Shown here piece after piece: positions 18,070-26,430 of a stretch of DNA of 64,000 nt. The notes below the pieces were generated by a model that saw only the letters and a list, made by a program, of their open reading frames with translations, was not told where the DNA came from and ran no database searches. Made by a program: the position numbers and the translations under genes. Positions within the stretch are counted from its first letter, which is position 1, and the number at the start of each line of letters is the position of its first letter. Source of the DNA: Magnetospirillum sp902729445 (GTDB lineage: Bacteria > Pseudomonadota > Alphaproteobacteria > Rhodospirillales > Magnetospirillaceae); assembly GCF_902729445.1 (NCBI RefSeq), contig NZ_CACVCE010000004.1, positions 1 to 64,000 of the forward strand, given 5' to 3'.

Positions 18070-18826
18070 GGCTGCCCACTCCGTGTCCCATATAGGCCTC
18101 GATCACTTCCGGGTTCTTGGAAATCTCGCCGTACGGCCCCTCGGCCAGCACCTTGCCCAGCTTGAGGACGGTGATGGTGTCGGACAGGTCGGCGACCACC
18201 GACAGATTGTGCTCGACCATCAGCACCGTGCGGCTGGCCGATACCCGCCGGATCAATTGGGCGGTGCGGGCGACGTCCTCGCTGCCCATGCCGGCCATCG
18301 GCTCGTCCAGCAGCAGCATTTCGGGCTCGAGCGCCAAGGTGGTGGCGATTTCCAGCGCCCGCTTGCGGCCATAGGACAATTCACCGGCGGCGATGTCGCG
18401 GTATTCCAGCATGCCGACATCGTCCAGCAATTGCTCGGCCCGCTCGTTCAGGCTGTCGAGCGAGCGGTCGGACTGCCAGAAATGCATTGAATTGCCCTGC
18501 TTGCGCTGCAGCGCCACGCGAACGTTTTCCAGCGCGGTCAGATGGCCGAACACCGCCGAGATCTGGAAACTGCGCACCATGCCCAGCCGGGCGATGGCCG
18601 CCGGCTCGGTCCTGGTGATGTCGCGGCCGTTCAGCAAGATCTGCCCGCGCGACGGCTGCAGGAATTTGGTGATCAGGTTGAAGCAGGTGGTCTTGCCGGC
18701 GCCGTTGGGGCCGATCAGCGCGTGGATGGTATGGCGACGAACCCGCAGATTGACGTCCGAGACCGCGACGAATCCCTTGAACTCCTTGGTCAGATTCTTC
18801 GTCTCGACGATGAAATCGTCACCCAT
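18062..18826 (-). CDS. livG: Branched-chain amino acid ABC transporter ATPase LivG
   Basis: A 254-residue ABC ATPase, first gene of the liv operon. Walker A is GPNGAGKTT, the signature motif is the LivG-type variant LSYGRKRALE, and Walker B is MLLLDEPMAGM, followed by VEHNLSVV. The C-terminus contains the LivG hallmark EVIEAYMGHG. An unusual pair of palindromes upstream (18964-19016) may be its operator. Transcription likely starts in that gap. Confidence 0.93.
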
Positions 18827-18963
18827 TCCCGCCTCCCGCAGTCACACCGGCGCCTTGGTCGCTGCCAAGATTGCAGATTGGATTGCCATGTCGGAATTGC
18901 AACCCAGCCATCCAAATTTGCCGATGAAAATTGTCATGCAGGACAGAAGAAGTCAAAGGTAAT

Positions 18964-19016
18964 ATTGTTCACAAACAATAGTGAATTTGAAATGATTAGT
19001 ATTGTTTGCGTACAAT
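18964..19016. promoter_or_regulatory. Two operator-like palindromes upstream of livG
   Basis: The gap 18827-19184 is unusually AT-rich for this window and contains no gene I can support. Two related palindromes stand out: ATTGTTCACAAACAAT at 18964-18979 and ATTGTTTGCGTACAAT at 19001-19016. Both share ATTGT...ACAAT half-sites and their starts are 37 bp apart. A third partial ACAATTGATGTAAT follows at about 19022. ATTGT-ACAAT half-sites are typical of GntR-family operators, so control of the downstream liv operon is an inference. No regulator gene is adjacent. Confidence 0.5.
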
Positions 19017-19184
19017 TCGTTACAATTGATGTAATGATGCGATGCTAGGCTGGGCCTCATCTGTGAGTGCGGCCCACAAGCGTTTGCGCCGCGACGCCAA
19101 AATTCAAATCGGACAGAAGTGGATCACGTCCGGGCATGACGGAAATGGGGGCTAAGGCGCCATGTCGGCGCCTTTCCGACCCTG

Positions 19185-19589
19185 TCAGACCGGATCGGGC
19201 GCCAGGACGGCGATGCCGGCGGCGGCGATCTCGCAATCCTGGTCTTCGTGGGCGCCGGATATTCCCAACGCGCCGATCAACTCGCCCGCCACGAAGACCG
19301 GGACGCCGCCGCCGATGGGGATGAAGCCGGCGCGGCCGTTCAGTCCTTCCAGCACATGGGGCCGGTCGCCGATGCGTGCCTTCCACGCCGCCGTGGGGAC
19401 GCCGAAGCCGGCGGCCGTCTTGGCCTTGTCGGTCGAGATCACCACCCCGTGAAAGGGGGCGCCGTCCATGCGCAACAGCGCCTTGGGATGGCCGCCGGCA
19501 TCGACCGCGACGGCGGTGATCTTCAGCCCCATCGCCTTTGCCCGGATCACCGCCGCATTCACGGCGGCCAAAGCCTGTTCTTCGGTCAT
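19185..19589 (-). CDS. GlcG/HbpS family protein
   Basis: A 134-residue protein of the GlcG/HbpS (DUF336) family, with the characteristic MGLKITAVAVDAGGHPKALL start and GGVPVFVAGELIGALGISG near the end. Family members include haem-binding HbpS and many proteins of unknown role encoded with catabolic dioxygenases. I chose the ATG at 19589; the preceding residues are Arg-rich and overlap no conserved part. It follows the split chromate transporter by 17 bp and is probably the last gene of that operon. Function uncertain. Confidence 0.8.
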   Translation of the reverse strand: MTEEQALAAVNAAVIRAKAMGLKITAVAVDAGGHPKALLRMDGAPFHGVVISTDKAKTAAGFGVPTAAWKARIGDRPHVLEGLNGRAGFIPIGGGVPVFVAGELIGALGISGAHEDQDCEIAAAGIAVLAPDPV

Positions 19590-19606
19590 GAAAGGTCTCC
19601 TGTCGG

Positions 19607-20143
19607 TCAAACCCAGCCCATCGCGCCGGCTCCGGCGCCGACGGCGATCAGCCATAACGGATTAAGCCTGGTCTTCACCATCACCCCCAGGGCGGCGGCG
19701 AACAGCAGGCCTTGCGCCCAGTCGTGGACGGTCATGGTGGTGAGCGACCAGGCGGTGGCGCCGACCATGCCGATGGGTAAGGGCATGATAGCGCGGCGGA
19801 TGGTCGCCCCCCAGCCGCCCCAGCGGATCTTGGCGCCGAAATGCAGCGACGCCATGGCCAGGATCGAGGGCGGCACGATCAGCGCGGTGGTGGCGGCGAC
19901 GGCCCCGGTCAGGCCGGCCGCCTGCATGCCGACCAAGGTGGCGAACAAAAGATTGGGGCCGGGCGCGATCTGGGCCAGGGTGAAGCATTCGACGAAGACC
20001 TGGGGCGTCATCCACGGATGGGTCTCGGTGACGAAGCGCAGCATTTCCGGGGTCAGCGCCAGCACGCCGCCGCCGATGGCCATCATCGACAACAAGGCGA
20101 AATGCAGGAACAAGCTGACCGAGATTTCCAGATCGCTGTTCAT
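19607..20143 (-). CDS. Chromate transporter family protein, second half
   Basis: A 178-residue membrane protein of the CHR family with the signature GGGVLALTPEML and FTLAQIAPGPNLLFATLVG, the conserved APGP turn. It matches one half of a long-chain ChrA and pairs with the partner gene immediately upstream, which it overlaps by 4 bp. Split CHR pairs work as heterodimers in some bacteria. Chromate efflux is the family name; the native substrate in this aromatic-catabolism context is unknown. Confidence 0.85.
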   Translation of the reverse strand: MNSDLEISVSLFLHFALLSMMAIGGGVLALTPEMLRFVTETHPWMTPQVFVECFTLAQIAPGPNLLFATLVGMQAAGLTGAVAATTALIVPPSILAMASLHFGAKIRWGGWGATIRRAIMPLPIGMVGATAWSLTTMTVHDWAQGLLFAAALGVMVKTRLNPLWLIAVGAGAGAMGWV

Positions 20144-20688
20144 CGCCGCTTCCCCCAATGGCCGATGGCGATGGCGGCCGTGGCCAGCACCGCCATCACC
20201 GCCGGCAACGGCCAGTGCATCACGCCGACGCCGGCGAACATGGCCAAAGCGAACAGCACCGGCACCGGGGCCAAGGGCAGCGAGCGGATCATCGCCAGCG
20301 CCATCGCCGCCACCATGGCGGCGGCCACGACCGACATGCCGCGAATGACGTCCTGGACCAGCGGCACGGTGCCGACCCGCTGGTAGATTGCGCCCAGCGC
20401 CAGAACGACCATCGACGGCAGCAGGACCATGCCGGTGACGGCGGCTATCGCGCCGGGGACCCCACGGCGGCGTTGGCCGATGATGATGGCCAGGTTGCAG
20501 ATGGTCGGGCCGGGCAGCACCTGGGCGAAGGCGAAGATTTCGGCGAATTCCTCGGGCGTCAGCAATTTCTTCTGTTCGACCAGCGCGCGCCGCGCCCACG
20601 GCATGACGCCGCCGAAGCCGATCAAGGCCAGCCGCGAGAACAAGACGAACAATCCCCACACGGTGGGGTTCTCGCGGGGCTTATCCAT
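20140..20688 (-). CDS. Chromate transporter family protein, first half
   Basis: A 182-residue membrane protein of the CHR family with LIGFGGVMPWARRALVEQ and AFAQVLPGPTICNLAIIIG, the diagnostic N-half motifs. I chose the ATG at 20688, which overlaps the LysR stop by 8 bp; the open frame upstream is antisense-like proline/cysteine-rich sequence. Together with the next gene it forms a short-chain CHR pair. Coupling to a LysR regulator suggests an inducible exporter or importer. Confidence in the family is high, in the substrate low. Confidence 0.85.
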   Translation of the reverse strand: MDKPRENPTVWGLFVLFSRLALIGFGGVMPWARRALVEQKKLLTPEEFAEIFAFAQVLPGPTICNLAIIIGQRRRGVPGAIAAVTGMVLLPSMVVLALGAIYQRVGTVPLVQDVIRGMSVVAAAMVAAMALAMIRSLPLAPVPVLFALAMFAGVGVMHWPLPAVMAVLATAAIAIGHWGKRR

Positions 20689-21943
20689 GGGCGGGGCGTC
20701 CGAAGGCGGGCAGGCCGACGGCATGCAGGCGAATGCCGTCCAGGATGGCCTGGGCGATGGGCGGCAGCAGCGCGCCATCCCTCAGCGTCAGGCCGATCTG
20801 GCGGGTGGTCTGGCCCAGCGGCACCTGCAGCTCGACCAGCACGCCGGACTCGATTTCCACCTGCAACTGGCGCGGCGACATCGCCGTCAGCATGTCGCTG
20901 CTGCCCAGCAATTGCCGCACGATGGCCAGATCGCCGGTCTCGACCGAGGCCTCGGGCGGGGTCAGGCCCAGTTCGGCGAAGGAATCGTCGATCAGCCGGC
21001 GGCCGGGGGCGTCGGGGCGCGGCAGGATCCATTGCTCGTTCAGCAGGCTTTCCAGCGCGATCATCGGCCGGTCCGCCCATGGATGGCCGGCGCGGGCGAC
21101 GATGCCGATGCGGTCCTCGAACAGCGATTCGGTCAGCAGGCCGCGGCACAGCGCCTCGGGCCTCAGTGCGCCGAAGATCAGGTCGATGTCGCCGGTGCGC
21201 AGGCCCGACACCAGCACGTCATAGGGGGCCTCGACCATCTTGACCCGGATCTTGGGGAAGCGCTTCAAGGTATGGGCGATGGCGGTGGGCAGGATGTAGG
21301 TGCGCCCCAGCGGCAGGGCGCCGATGATCACCGTGCCGGTCTGGGTGCCGGCCAGGCCCGAGATGTCGGCCTCCATGTGGCGCAGCTCGGCGAAGATGCG
21401 CTTGGCCGCCGCCACCAGCTTGTCGGCCTTGTCGCTGGCCACCATGCCCTGCGGCATGCGGTGGAACAAAGGCTGGCCGATGGCGCCCTCGATCCGAGAC
21501 AGCGCCATGCTGGCCCCGGCCTGCGACATCCCCAGCTTTTCCGCCGCCGCCGACAGGTGGCGCAGTTCGGCCAATTGTTCCAGCATCTGCAGTTTGCGGC
21601 CGCTGAACATCAGGTTGGCAAGCACGTTGCGCGAAATCGCCCCCAGCGCGCGCGAGCGGCACAGTTCCTCGACGGTCTGCTCGGCCTGGTCGTTGATGCG
21701 CAAAGCTCGGCGCAGCACCGCCTCGCCATAGGCCGACAGCAGCATGCCGCGCGGCTTTCGCTCGAACAGCACCACGCCCAGCGCGCGTTCCAGCTCGCGG
21801 ATCGAGCGGGTGATCGCCGACGAGGCCTTGAAGATGTCGTCGGACGATTTGGTGATGCTGCCGGTGATGGCCACCGACAGGAAGGCCCGCAGATGCGTCA
21901 GCGTCAGTTCCGGCGTGATGGCGTCGGCATGGACAATGTTCAT
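20681..21943 (-). CDS. LysR-type regulator with two HTH domains
   Basis: A 420-residue protein, about 100 residues longer than usual LysR regulators. The first LysR winged helix begins LTLTHLRAFLSVAITGSITK and ends near LFERKPRGMLLSAYG. A second HTH-like copy follows (KLQMLEQLAELRHLSAAAEK, then LFHRMPQGMVASDKADKL), leading into a normal LysR substrate domain from about residue 160. I chose the ATG at 21943; the open frame extends further but the extra residues are not conserved. It is divergent from the TRAP/gallate operon and overlaps the chromate-family gene, so it may regulate either or both. Confidence 0.85.
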   Translation of the reverse strand: MNIVHADAITPELTLTHLRAFLSVAITGSITKSSDDIFKASSAITRSIRELERALGVVLFERKPRGMLLSAYGEAVLRRALRINDQAEQTVEELCRSRALGAISRNVLANLMFSGRKLQMLEQLAELRHLSAAAEKLGMSQAGASMALSRIEGAIGQPLFHRMPQGMVASDKADKLVAAAKRIFAELRHMEADISGLAGTQTGTVIIGALPLGRTYILPTAIAHTLKRFPKIRVKMVEAPYDVLVSGLRTGDIDLIFGALRPEALCRGLLTESLFEDRIGIVARAGHPWADRPMIALESLLNEQWILPRPDAPGRRLIDDSFAELGLTPPEASVETGDLAIVRQLLGSSDMLTAMSPRQLQVEIESGVLVELQVPLGQTTRQIGLTLRDGALLPPIAQAILDGIRLHAVGLPAFGRPAHG

Positions 21944-22177
21944 CGAACCGAAGGCTCCAACATGACGTGCACCCGGCGAAAGCCTGTCGCACAACCTTAT
22001 CTTAGGCCAACAGATGGCCGCTGTAGAAGGGACCATCACAAAAATAGAATGCAGTTTCACGAATGGGCAATGTCTTGTCGGCCGACCGGGCGCGTATAGT
22101 CACAGTCACAAAAAGCGAGCTGTCGTGGGCTGATTCATGGCCGGCGGCTGACCGAGAAGGCAGGAGGAGGACAGTCC

Positions 22178-23209
22178 ATGTTCAGGAAGATGTTGGGGGC
22201 CGCGATGGCGGTCGCCGTGATGGGTGGCGCCTCGGGTGCCGATGCCCAGGAAGTGACCTTGAAGGTGCACCACTTTCTTGGGCCGCAGGCGCCGCAGCAT
22301 GCCGCCGTTCTGGCGCCCTGGTGCGACAAGCTGGCCAAGGAATCGAACGACAAGCTGAAGTGCCAGATCTTTCCGGCCATGCAGTTGGGCGGCACGCCGC
22401 CCCAGCTTTACGATCAGGCCCGTGACGGCATCGCCGACGTCATCCTGGTTCTGGCCGGCTATGCCGCCAACCGCTTCCCGCGCATGGAAGTGTTCGAACT
22501 GCCCTTCATGATGACCAATGCCGAGGCCACCAGCCGCGCCGCCTGGGATTACCAAGAGACCCTGGCCAAGGACGAGTTCGCCGAGACCAAGCTGCTGGCG
22601 ACCTTCGTGCACGGTCCGGGCAACATCTACACCACCAAGAAGAAGATCGAGAAGCTGGACGACTTCAAGGGTCTGAAGCTTCGCGCCCCGACCCGCCAGA
22701 CCAACAAGCTGTTGGCGATGATGGGCGCTTCGCCGGTCGGCATGCCGGTGCCGGCGGTGCCCGAGGCCATTTCCAAGGGCGTCATCGACGGCGCGGTCAT
22801 TCCCTACGAGGTGGCGCCCGCCATCAAGATGAACGAGCTGGTCAAGCACACCGCCGAGACCGACCGGTCCTACAACGCGCTTTATACCGCGGTGTTCCTG
22901 GTGGCGATGAACAAGGCCAAGTACGATTCGCTGCCGGCCGACCTGAAGAAGGTGCTGGACGCCAATTCGGGCGGCGAGGTGTCGGGCATGTTCGGCAAGG
23001 CCATGCTGGCCGCCGACGCGCCGGCCAAGGAGAAGATGCTGGCCTCGGGCGTCGAGATCAACGTGATCCCGGCCGCCGAGCTCGACAAGTGGAAGAAGGC
23101 CTCGGACGCCTTGGACGATGCCTGGGTCAAGGACATGGATGCCAAGGGCTTCGACGGCAAGAAGCTGCTGCTCTCGGCCCAGGACCTGACCAAGAAGTAC
23201 ACCAAGTAG
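22178..23209 (+). CDS. dctP: TRAP transporter substrate-binding protein DctP
   Basis: A 343-residue periplasmic binding protein with a signal peptide ending near SGADA (about residue 23). DctP-family features include FPAMQLGGTPPQLYDQARDG, the PFMM hinge and the LKLRAPT segment carrying the carboxylate-binding Arg. It is preceded by a strong AGGAGGAGG ribosome site. The next two genes encode the membrane parts, and gallate dioxygenase follows. It therefore most likely binds gallate, protocatechuate or a related aromatic acid. The substrate is inferred only from context. Confidence 0.9.
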   Translation: MFRKMLGAAMAVAVMGGASGADAQEVTLKVHHFLGPQAPQHAAVLAPWCDKLAKESNDKLKCQIFPAMQLGGTPPQLYDQARDGIADVILVLAGYAANRFPRMEVFELPFMMTNAEATSRAAWDYQETLAKDEFAETKLLATFVHGPGNIYTTKKKIEKLDDFKGLKLRAPTRQTNKLLAMMGASPVGMPVPAVPEAISKGVIDGAVIPYEVAPAIKMNELVKHTAETDRSYNALYTAVFLVAMNKAKYDSLPADLKKVLDANSGGEVSGMFGKAMLAADAPAKEKMLASGVEINVIPAAELDKWKKASDALDDAWVKDMDAKGFDGKKLLLSAQDLTKKYTK

Positions 23210-23219
23210 ACCGCATTTC

Positions 23220-23243
23220 GGGGGCGGCCTTTGGGCCGCCCCC
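23220..23243 (+). terminator. Intercistronic hairpin between dctP and dctQ
   Basis: A 10-bp perfect GC-rich stem, GGGGGCGGCC paired with GGCCGCCCCC around loop TTTG, sits between the dctP stop and the dctQ ribosome site. No T-run follows. Such structures often stabilise the binding-protein transcript or cause partial termination, so more DctP than membrane subunits is made. Confidence 0.6.
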
Positions 23244-23266
23244 TCCCCGAAATTCAGGAGGGTGTC

Positions 23267-23788
23267 ATGGCTGACGCCATTTACACCGAGACGGACACGC
23301 AATACGGTCCGATCGGAAGGGTGCTTGACGCCCTGTCCAAGGCCTTCGCCATCGCGGCGGGAATCGTGCTGACCGTGCTGGCGATCTTGTCATTGGTCAG
23401 CATCATCGGGCGCTCGGCCTTCGCCATGCCGGTGATGGGCGATTACGAACTGGTGCAGATCATGTCGGCGGTGGCCGTGGCCATGTCGCTGCCGTTCTGC
23501 CAGATGGTGCGCGGTCACGTGATCGTCGATTTCTTCACCCATAATTGCCCGCCCAAGCTCAACCGCTTCCTTGACCTGATCGCCAACCTGCTGCTGGCCT
23601 TCGGCGCCTTCCTGTTCGCCTGGCGCAACGCGGTCGGCTTGATGGAGCTCAGGAAGTCGGGCGACGCCTCGATGCTGCTCGATATCCCCACCTGGGTCGG
23701 CTACGTCCCCTTCATCCTGTCCTTCGCCCTGCTGGGCTGCACCGCGCTGTACTCGGCCTGGGAAGATTTCACCGGAGAGCGCAAATGA
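23267..23788 (+). CDS. dctQ: TRAP transporter small permease DctQ
   Basis: A 173-residue protein with four predicted membrane helices, typical of the small TRAP subunit. Conserved features are GDYELVQIMSAVAVAMSLPF and the GHVIVDFF segment. The ATG at 23267 has a CAGGAGGG ribosome site; an upstream in-frame start would lie inside the hairpin. It overlaps dctM by 4 bp. It links DctP to the DctM channel in the cytoplasmic membrane. Confidence 0.9.
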   Translation: MADAIYTETDTQYGPIGRVLDALSKAFAIAAGIVLTVLAILSLVSIIGRSAFAMPVMGDYELVQIMSAVAVAMSLPFCQMVRGHVIVDFFTHNCPPKLNRFLDLIANLLLAFGAFLFAWRNAVGLMELRKSGDASMLLDIPTWVGYVPFILSFALLGCTALYSAWEDFTGERK

Positions 23789-25101
23789 GCGGTATCGAGT
23801 ATGGCCTGATCATCGGCGGCCTGATGATCCTGCTGCTGGCGCTCCGCGTCCATATCGGCGGCGCGATGCTGATCGCCGGCACCATCGGCTATTACTGGTT
23901 CAGCGGCGCCGATCCGGTCTTGAGCTATTTCAAGCACGCGGCCTATGCCCGCTTTTCGGTCTATGACCTGTCGGTGGTGCCGCTTTTCCTGCTGATGGGC
24001 CAGTTCGCCACCCATGGCGGCCTGTCCAAGGCGCTGTTCAAGGCCGGCAACGCCATGATCGGCCATTGGCGCGGCGGCATGGCCATGGCCGGCGTCTCGG
24101 CCTGCGCCGGCTTCGGGGCCATCTGCGGCTCGTCGCTGGCGACTGCCGCCACCATGGCCCAGGTGGCCCTGCCGGAACTGCGCAGCCACGGCTATTCGCC
24201 GCGCCTGGCCGGCGCCGCCCTGGCTGCCGGCGGCACGCTGGGCATCCTGATCCCGCCCTCGGTGCCGCTGGTGATCTATGCCATCTTGACCGAACAAAGC
24301 ATCGGCAAGCTGTTCATGGCCGCCTTCATTCCCGGCATCATCGCAGCCCTCGGCTACATGGCGGTGATCTCGATCATCGCGCGGCTGTCGCCGGGCGACG
24401 CCCCGGCCGGCGACCGCTTCAGCTGGGGCCAGCGCCTGCAGGCCATCATCGATACCTGGCCGGTCATCTTGATCTTCGCCGTGGTGATCATCGGCATCTA
24501 TGGCGGCTGGTTCACGCCGACCGAGGCGGCCTCGGTCGGCACGGTCGCCACCGCCTTCGTCGCCTGGAAGTCGGGCGGTCTGAAGGGCAGGGGCTTCCTG
24601 GAATGCGTCTACGGCGCCGCCAAGGCCACCGGCATGATCTTCCTGATCCTGCTGGGCGCCGACGTGCTGAACGTGTTCCTGGCGCTGACCCAGATGCCGG
24701 CCGAATTGGCCCGCTGGGTGGTCGGGTTGAACCTGCCGCCCCTGATGATCATCTTCACCATCATCGCCATCTACCTGTTCCTGGGCTGCATCATGGACAG
24801 CCTGTCGATGCTGATGCTGACCATTCCGATCTTCTTCCCGATCATCGTCGGCACCGATTTCTGGGGCATGGAGCTGGAACCCAAGGCGATCTGGTTCGGT
24901 ATCGTCGCCCTGATGACGGTGGAAATCGGTCTGATCACGCCGCCGGTCGGCATGAACGTCTACATCATCAGCTCGATGGCCAAGGACATTCCCATGAAGG
25001 AGGTGTTCAAGGGCATCGTGCCGTTCCTGTGCTCGGACCTGGCGCGCATCGTTTTGCTGGTGTTCTTCCCCTCGATCACGCTGATCGCGCTTAACTTCTA
25101 G
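23785..25101 (+). CDS. dctM: TRAP transporter large permease DctM
   Basis: A 438-residue membrane protein of the DctM family with about 12 helices. It contains the conserved stretch CGSSLATAATMAQVALPEL and the GILIPPSVPLVIYAILTEQS motif. It uses the sodium or proton gradient to move solute delivered by DctP. It starts inside dctQ and ends 11 bp before the gallate dioxygenase gene, so uptake and ring cleavage are almost certainly one transcript. Confidence 0.92.
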   Translation: MSGIEYGLIIGGLMILLLALRVHIGGAMLIAGTIGYYWFSGADPVLSYFKHAAYARFSVYDLSVVPLFLLMGQFATHGGLSKALFKAGNAMIGHWRGGMAMAGVSACAGFGAICGSSLATAATMAQVALPELRSHGYSPRLAGAALAAGGTLGILIPPSVPLVIYAILTEQSIGKLFMAAFIPGIIAALGYMAVISIIARLSPGDAPAGDRFSWGQRLQAIIDTWPVILIFAVVIIGIYGGWFTPTEAASVGTVATAFVAWKSGGLKGRGFLECVYGAAKATGMIFLILLGADVLNVFLALTQMPAELARWVVGLNLPPLMIIFTIIAIYLFLGCIMDSLSMLMLTIPIFFPIIVGTDFWGMELEPKAIWFGIVALMTVEIGLITPPVGMNVYIISSMAKDIPMKEVFKGIVPFLCSDLARIVLLVFFPSITLIALNF

Positions 25102-25112
25102 GAGAGCGTTTC

Positions 25113-26408
25113 ATGGCCCGCATCATCGGCGGCATCGCCTGTTCCCATACGCCCACCATCGGTTTCGCCGTCGATGGCGACAAGCGCAACGATCCCGTAT
25201 GGAAGCCGATCTTCGACGGCTTCGAGCCGGCCCGCCAATGGCTGGCCGACACCAAGCCCGACGTCTTGTTCATGATCTTCAACGATCATGTCACCTCGTT
25301 CTTCTTCGACCATTACTCGGCCTTCACCCTGGGCATCGACAGCCAGTACGGCGTCGCCGACGAAGGCGGTGGGGCGCGTGACCTGCCAATGGTGCCGGCC
25401 CACGCCGCGCTGGCCCAGCATATCGGCGCCTCGCTGATGGCCGACGAGTTCGACATGTCCTTCTTCCAGGACAAGAAGCTGGACCATGGCAGCCTGTCGC
25501 CGCTGTCGATGCTGTGCGACCATCCCGACGGTTCCTGGCCCATCCCGATCGTGCCGCTGGCGGTCGGCGTGCTGCAATTGCCGGTTCCGTCGGCCAAGCG
25601 CTGCTGGAAGCTGGGCAAGGCCTTGCGCCGGGCGGTGGAAAGCTATCCGGAAGATCTGAAGGTGGCGGTGATCGCCACCGGCGGCCTGTCGCATCAGGTC
25701 CACGGCGCCCGGGCCGGCTTCACCAACCAGGAATGGGACCACCAGTTCCTGGACTTGTTCGAGAAGGACCCCGAATCCCTGACCCGGCTGACCATCGCCG
25801 ACCTGGCCGAGCTGGGCGGCGTCGAAGGGGCGGAAGTGATCATGTGGCTGATCATGCGCGGCGCGCTGTCGGCCGGCATCAAGAAGCTGCACCAATCCTA
25901 TTACCTGCCGTCGATGACCGGCATCGCCATCGCCGTCTATGAGAACCAGGACCAGACGCTGCCCAAGGACAAGGAAGCCGAACAGCGCGCCCATATCGGG
26001 CACCAACTGGCCGGGGCCGAGCAGATTTCCGGCATCCATCCCTTCACCCTGGCGACCAGCGTCAGGGCTTATCGGCTTAACAAGTTCCTGCACCGCATGA
26101 TCGAGCCCGATCATCGCCAGCGTTTCCTGGCCGACCCCGAAGGTGCCTTCGCCGAATGGGGCCTGACCGAGGAAGAGAGTGACATGGTGCGCCGCCGCGA
26201 CTGGGACGCGTTGATCCGGTACGGCGTGATCTTCTTCATGCTGGAAAAGCTGGGCGCGGTGGTCGGTGTTTCCAACCTGCACATCTATGCCGCCATGCGC
26301 GGCGAAACGCTGGAACAGTTCCTGGCCACCCGCAACCAGCCGACCGCCCTGTACTCGGTCGCCGGCAAGGAGGGCATGAAGGACCTGAAATGGGATAAGG
26401 CCAGTTAA
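25113..26408 (+). CDS. galA: Gallate dioxygenase (LigB-LigA fusion)
   Basis: A 431-residue extradiol dioxygenase. The N-terminal LigB-like catalytic domain (about 1-285) keeps the Fe(II) ligands His12, His59 and Glu241 and the catalytic His194 in GLSHQVHG, by analogy with LigAB. The C-terminal LigA-like domain (about 305-420) begins FLHRMIEPDHRQRFLADPE. This single-chain order matches GalA of Pseudomonas putida and DesB of Sphingobium, which open gallate to 4-oxalomesaconate. A separate LigA/LigB pair is encoded at 29365-30559, so this gene is probably the gallate-specific enzyme. It is followed by ligJ and ligK. Confidence 0.92.
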   Translation: MARIIGGIACSHTPTIGFAVDGDKRNDPVWKPIFDGFEPARQWLADTKPDVLFMIFNDHVTSFFFDHYSAFTLGIDSQYGVADEGGGARDLPMVPAHAALAQHIGASLMADEFDMSFFQDKKLDHGSLSPLSMLCDHPDGSWPIPIVPLAVGVLQLPVPSAKRCWKLGKALRRAVESYPEDLKVAVIATGGLSHQVHGARAGFTNQEWDHQFLDLFEKDPESLTRLTIADLAELGGVEGAEVIMWLIMRGALSAGIKKLHQSYYLPSMTGIAIAVYENQDQTLPKDKEAEQRAHIGHQLAGAEQISGIHPFTLATSVRAYRLNKFLHRMIEPDHRQRFLADPEGAFAEWGLTEEESDMVRRRDWDALIRYGVIFFMLEKLGAVVGVSNLHIYAAMRGETLEQFLATRNQPTALYSVAGKEGMKDLKWDKAS

Positions 26409-26430
26409 GAACAACAACAGGACGACCATC

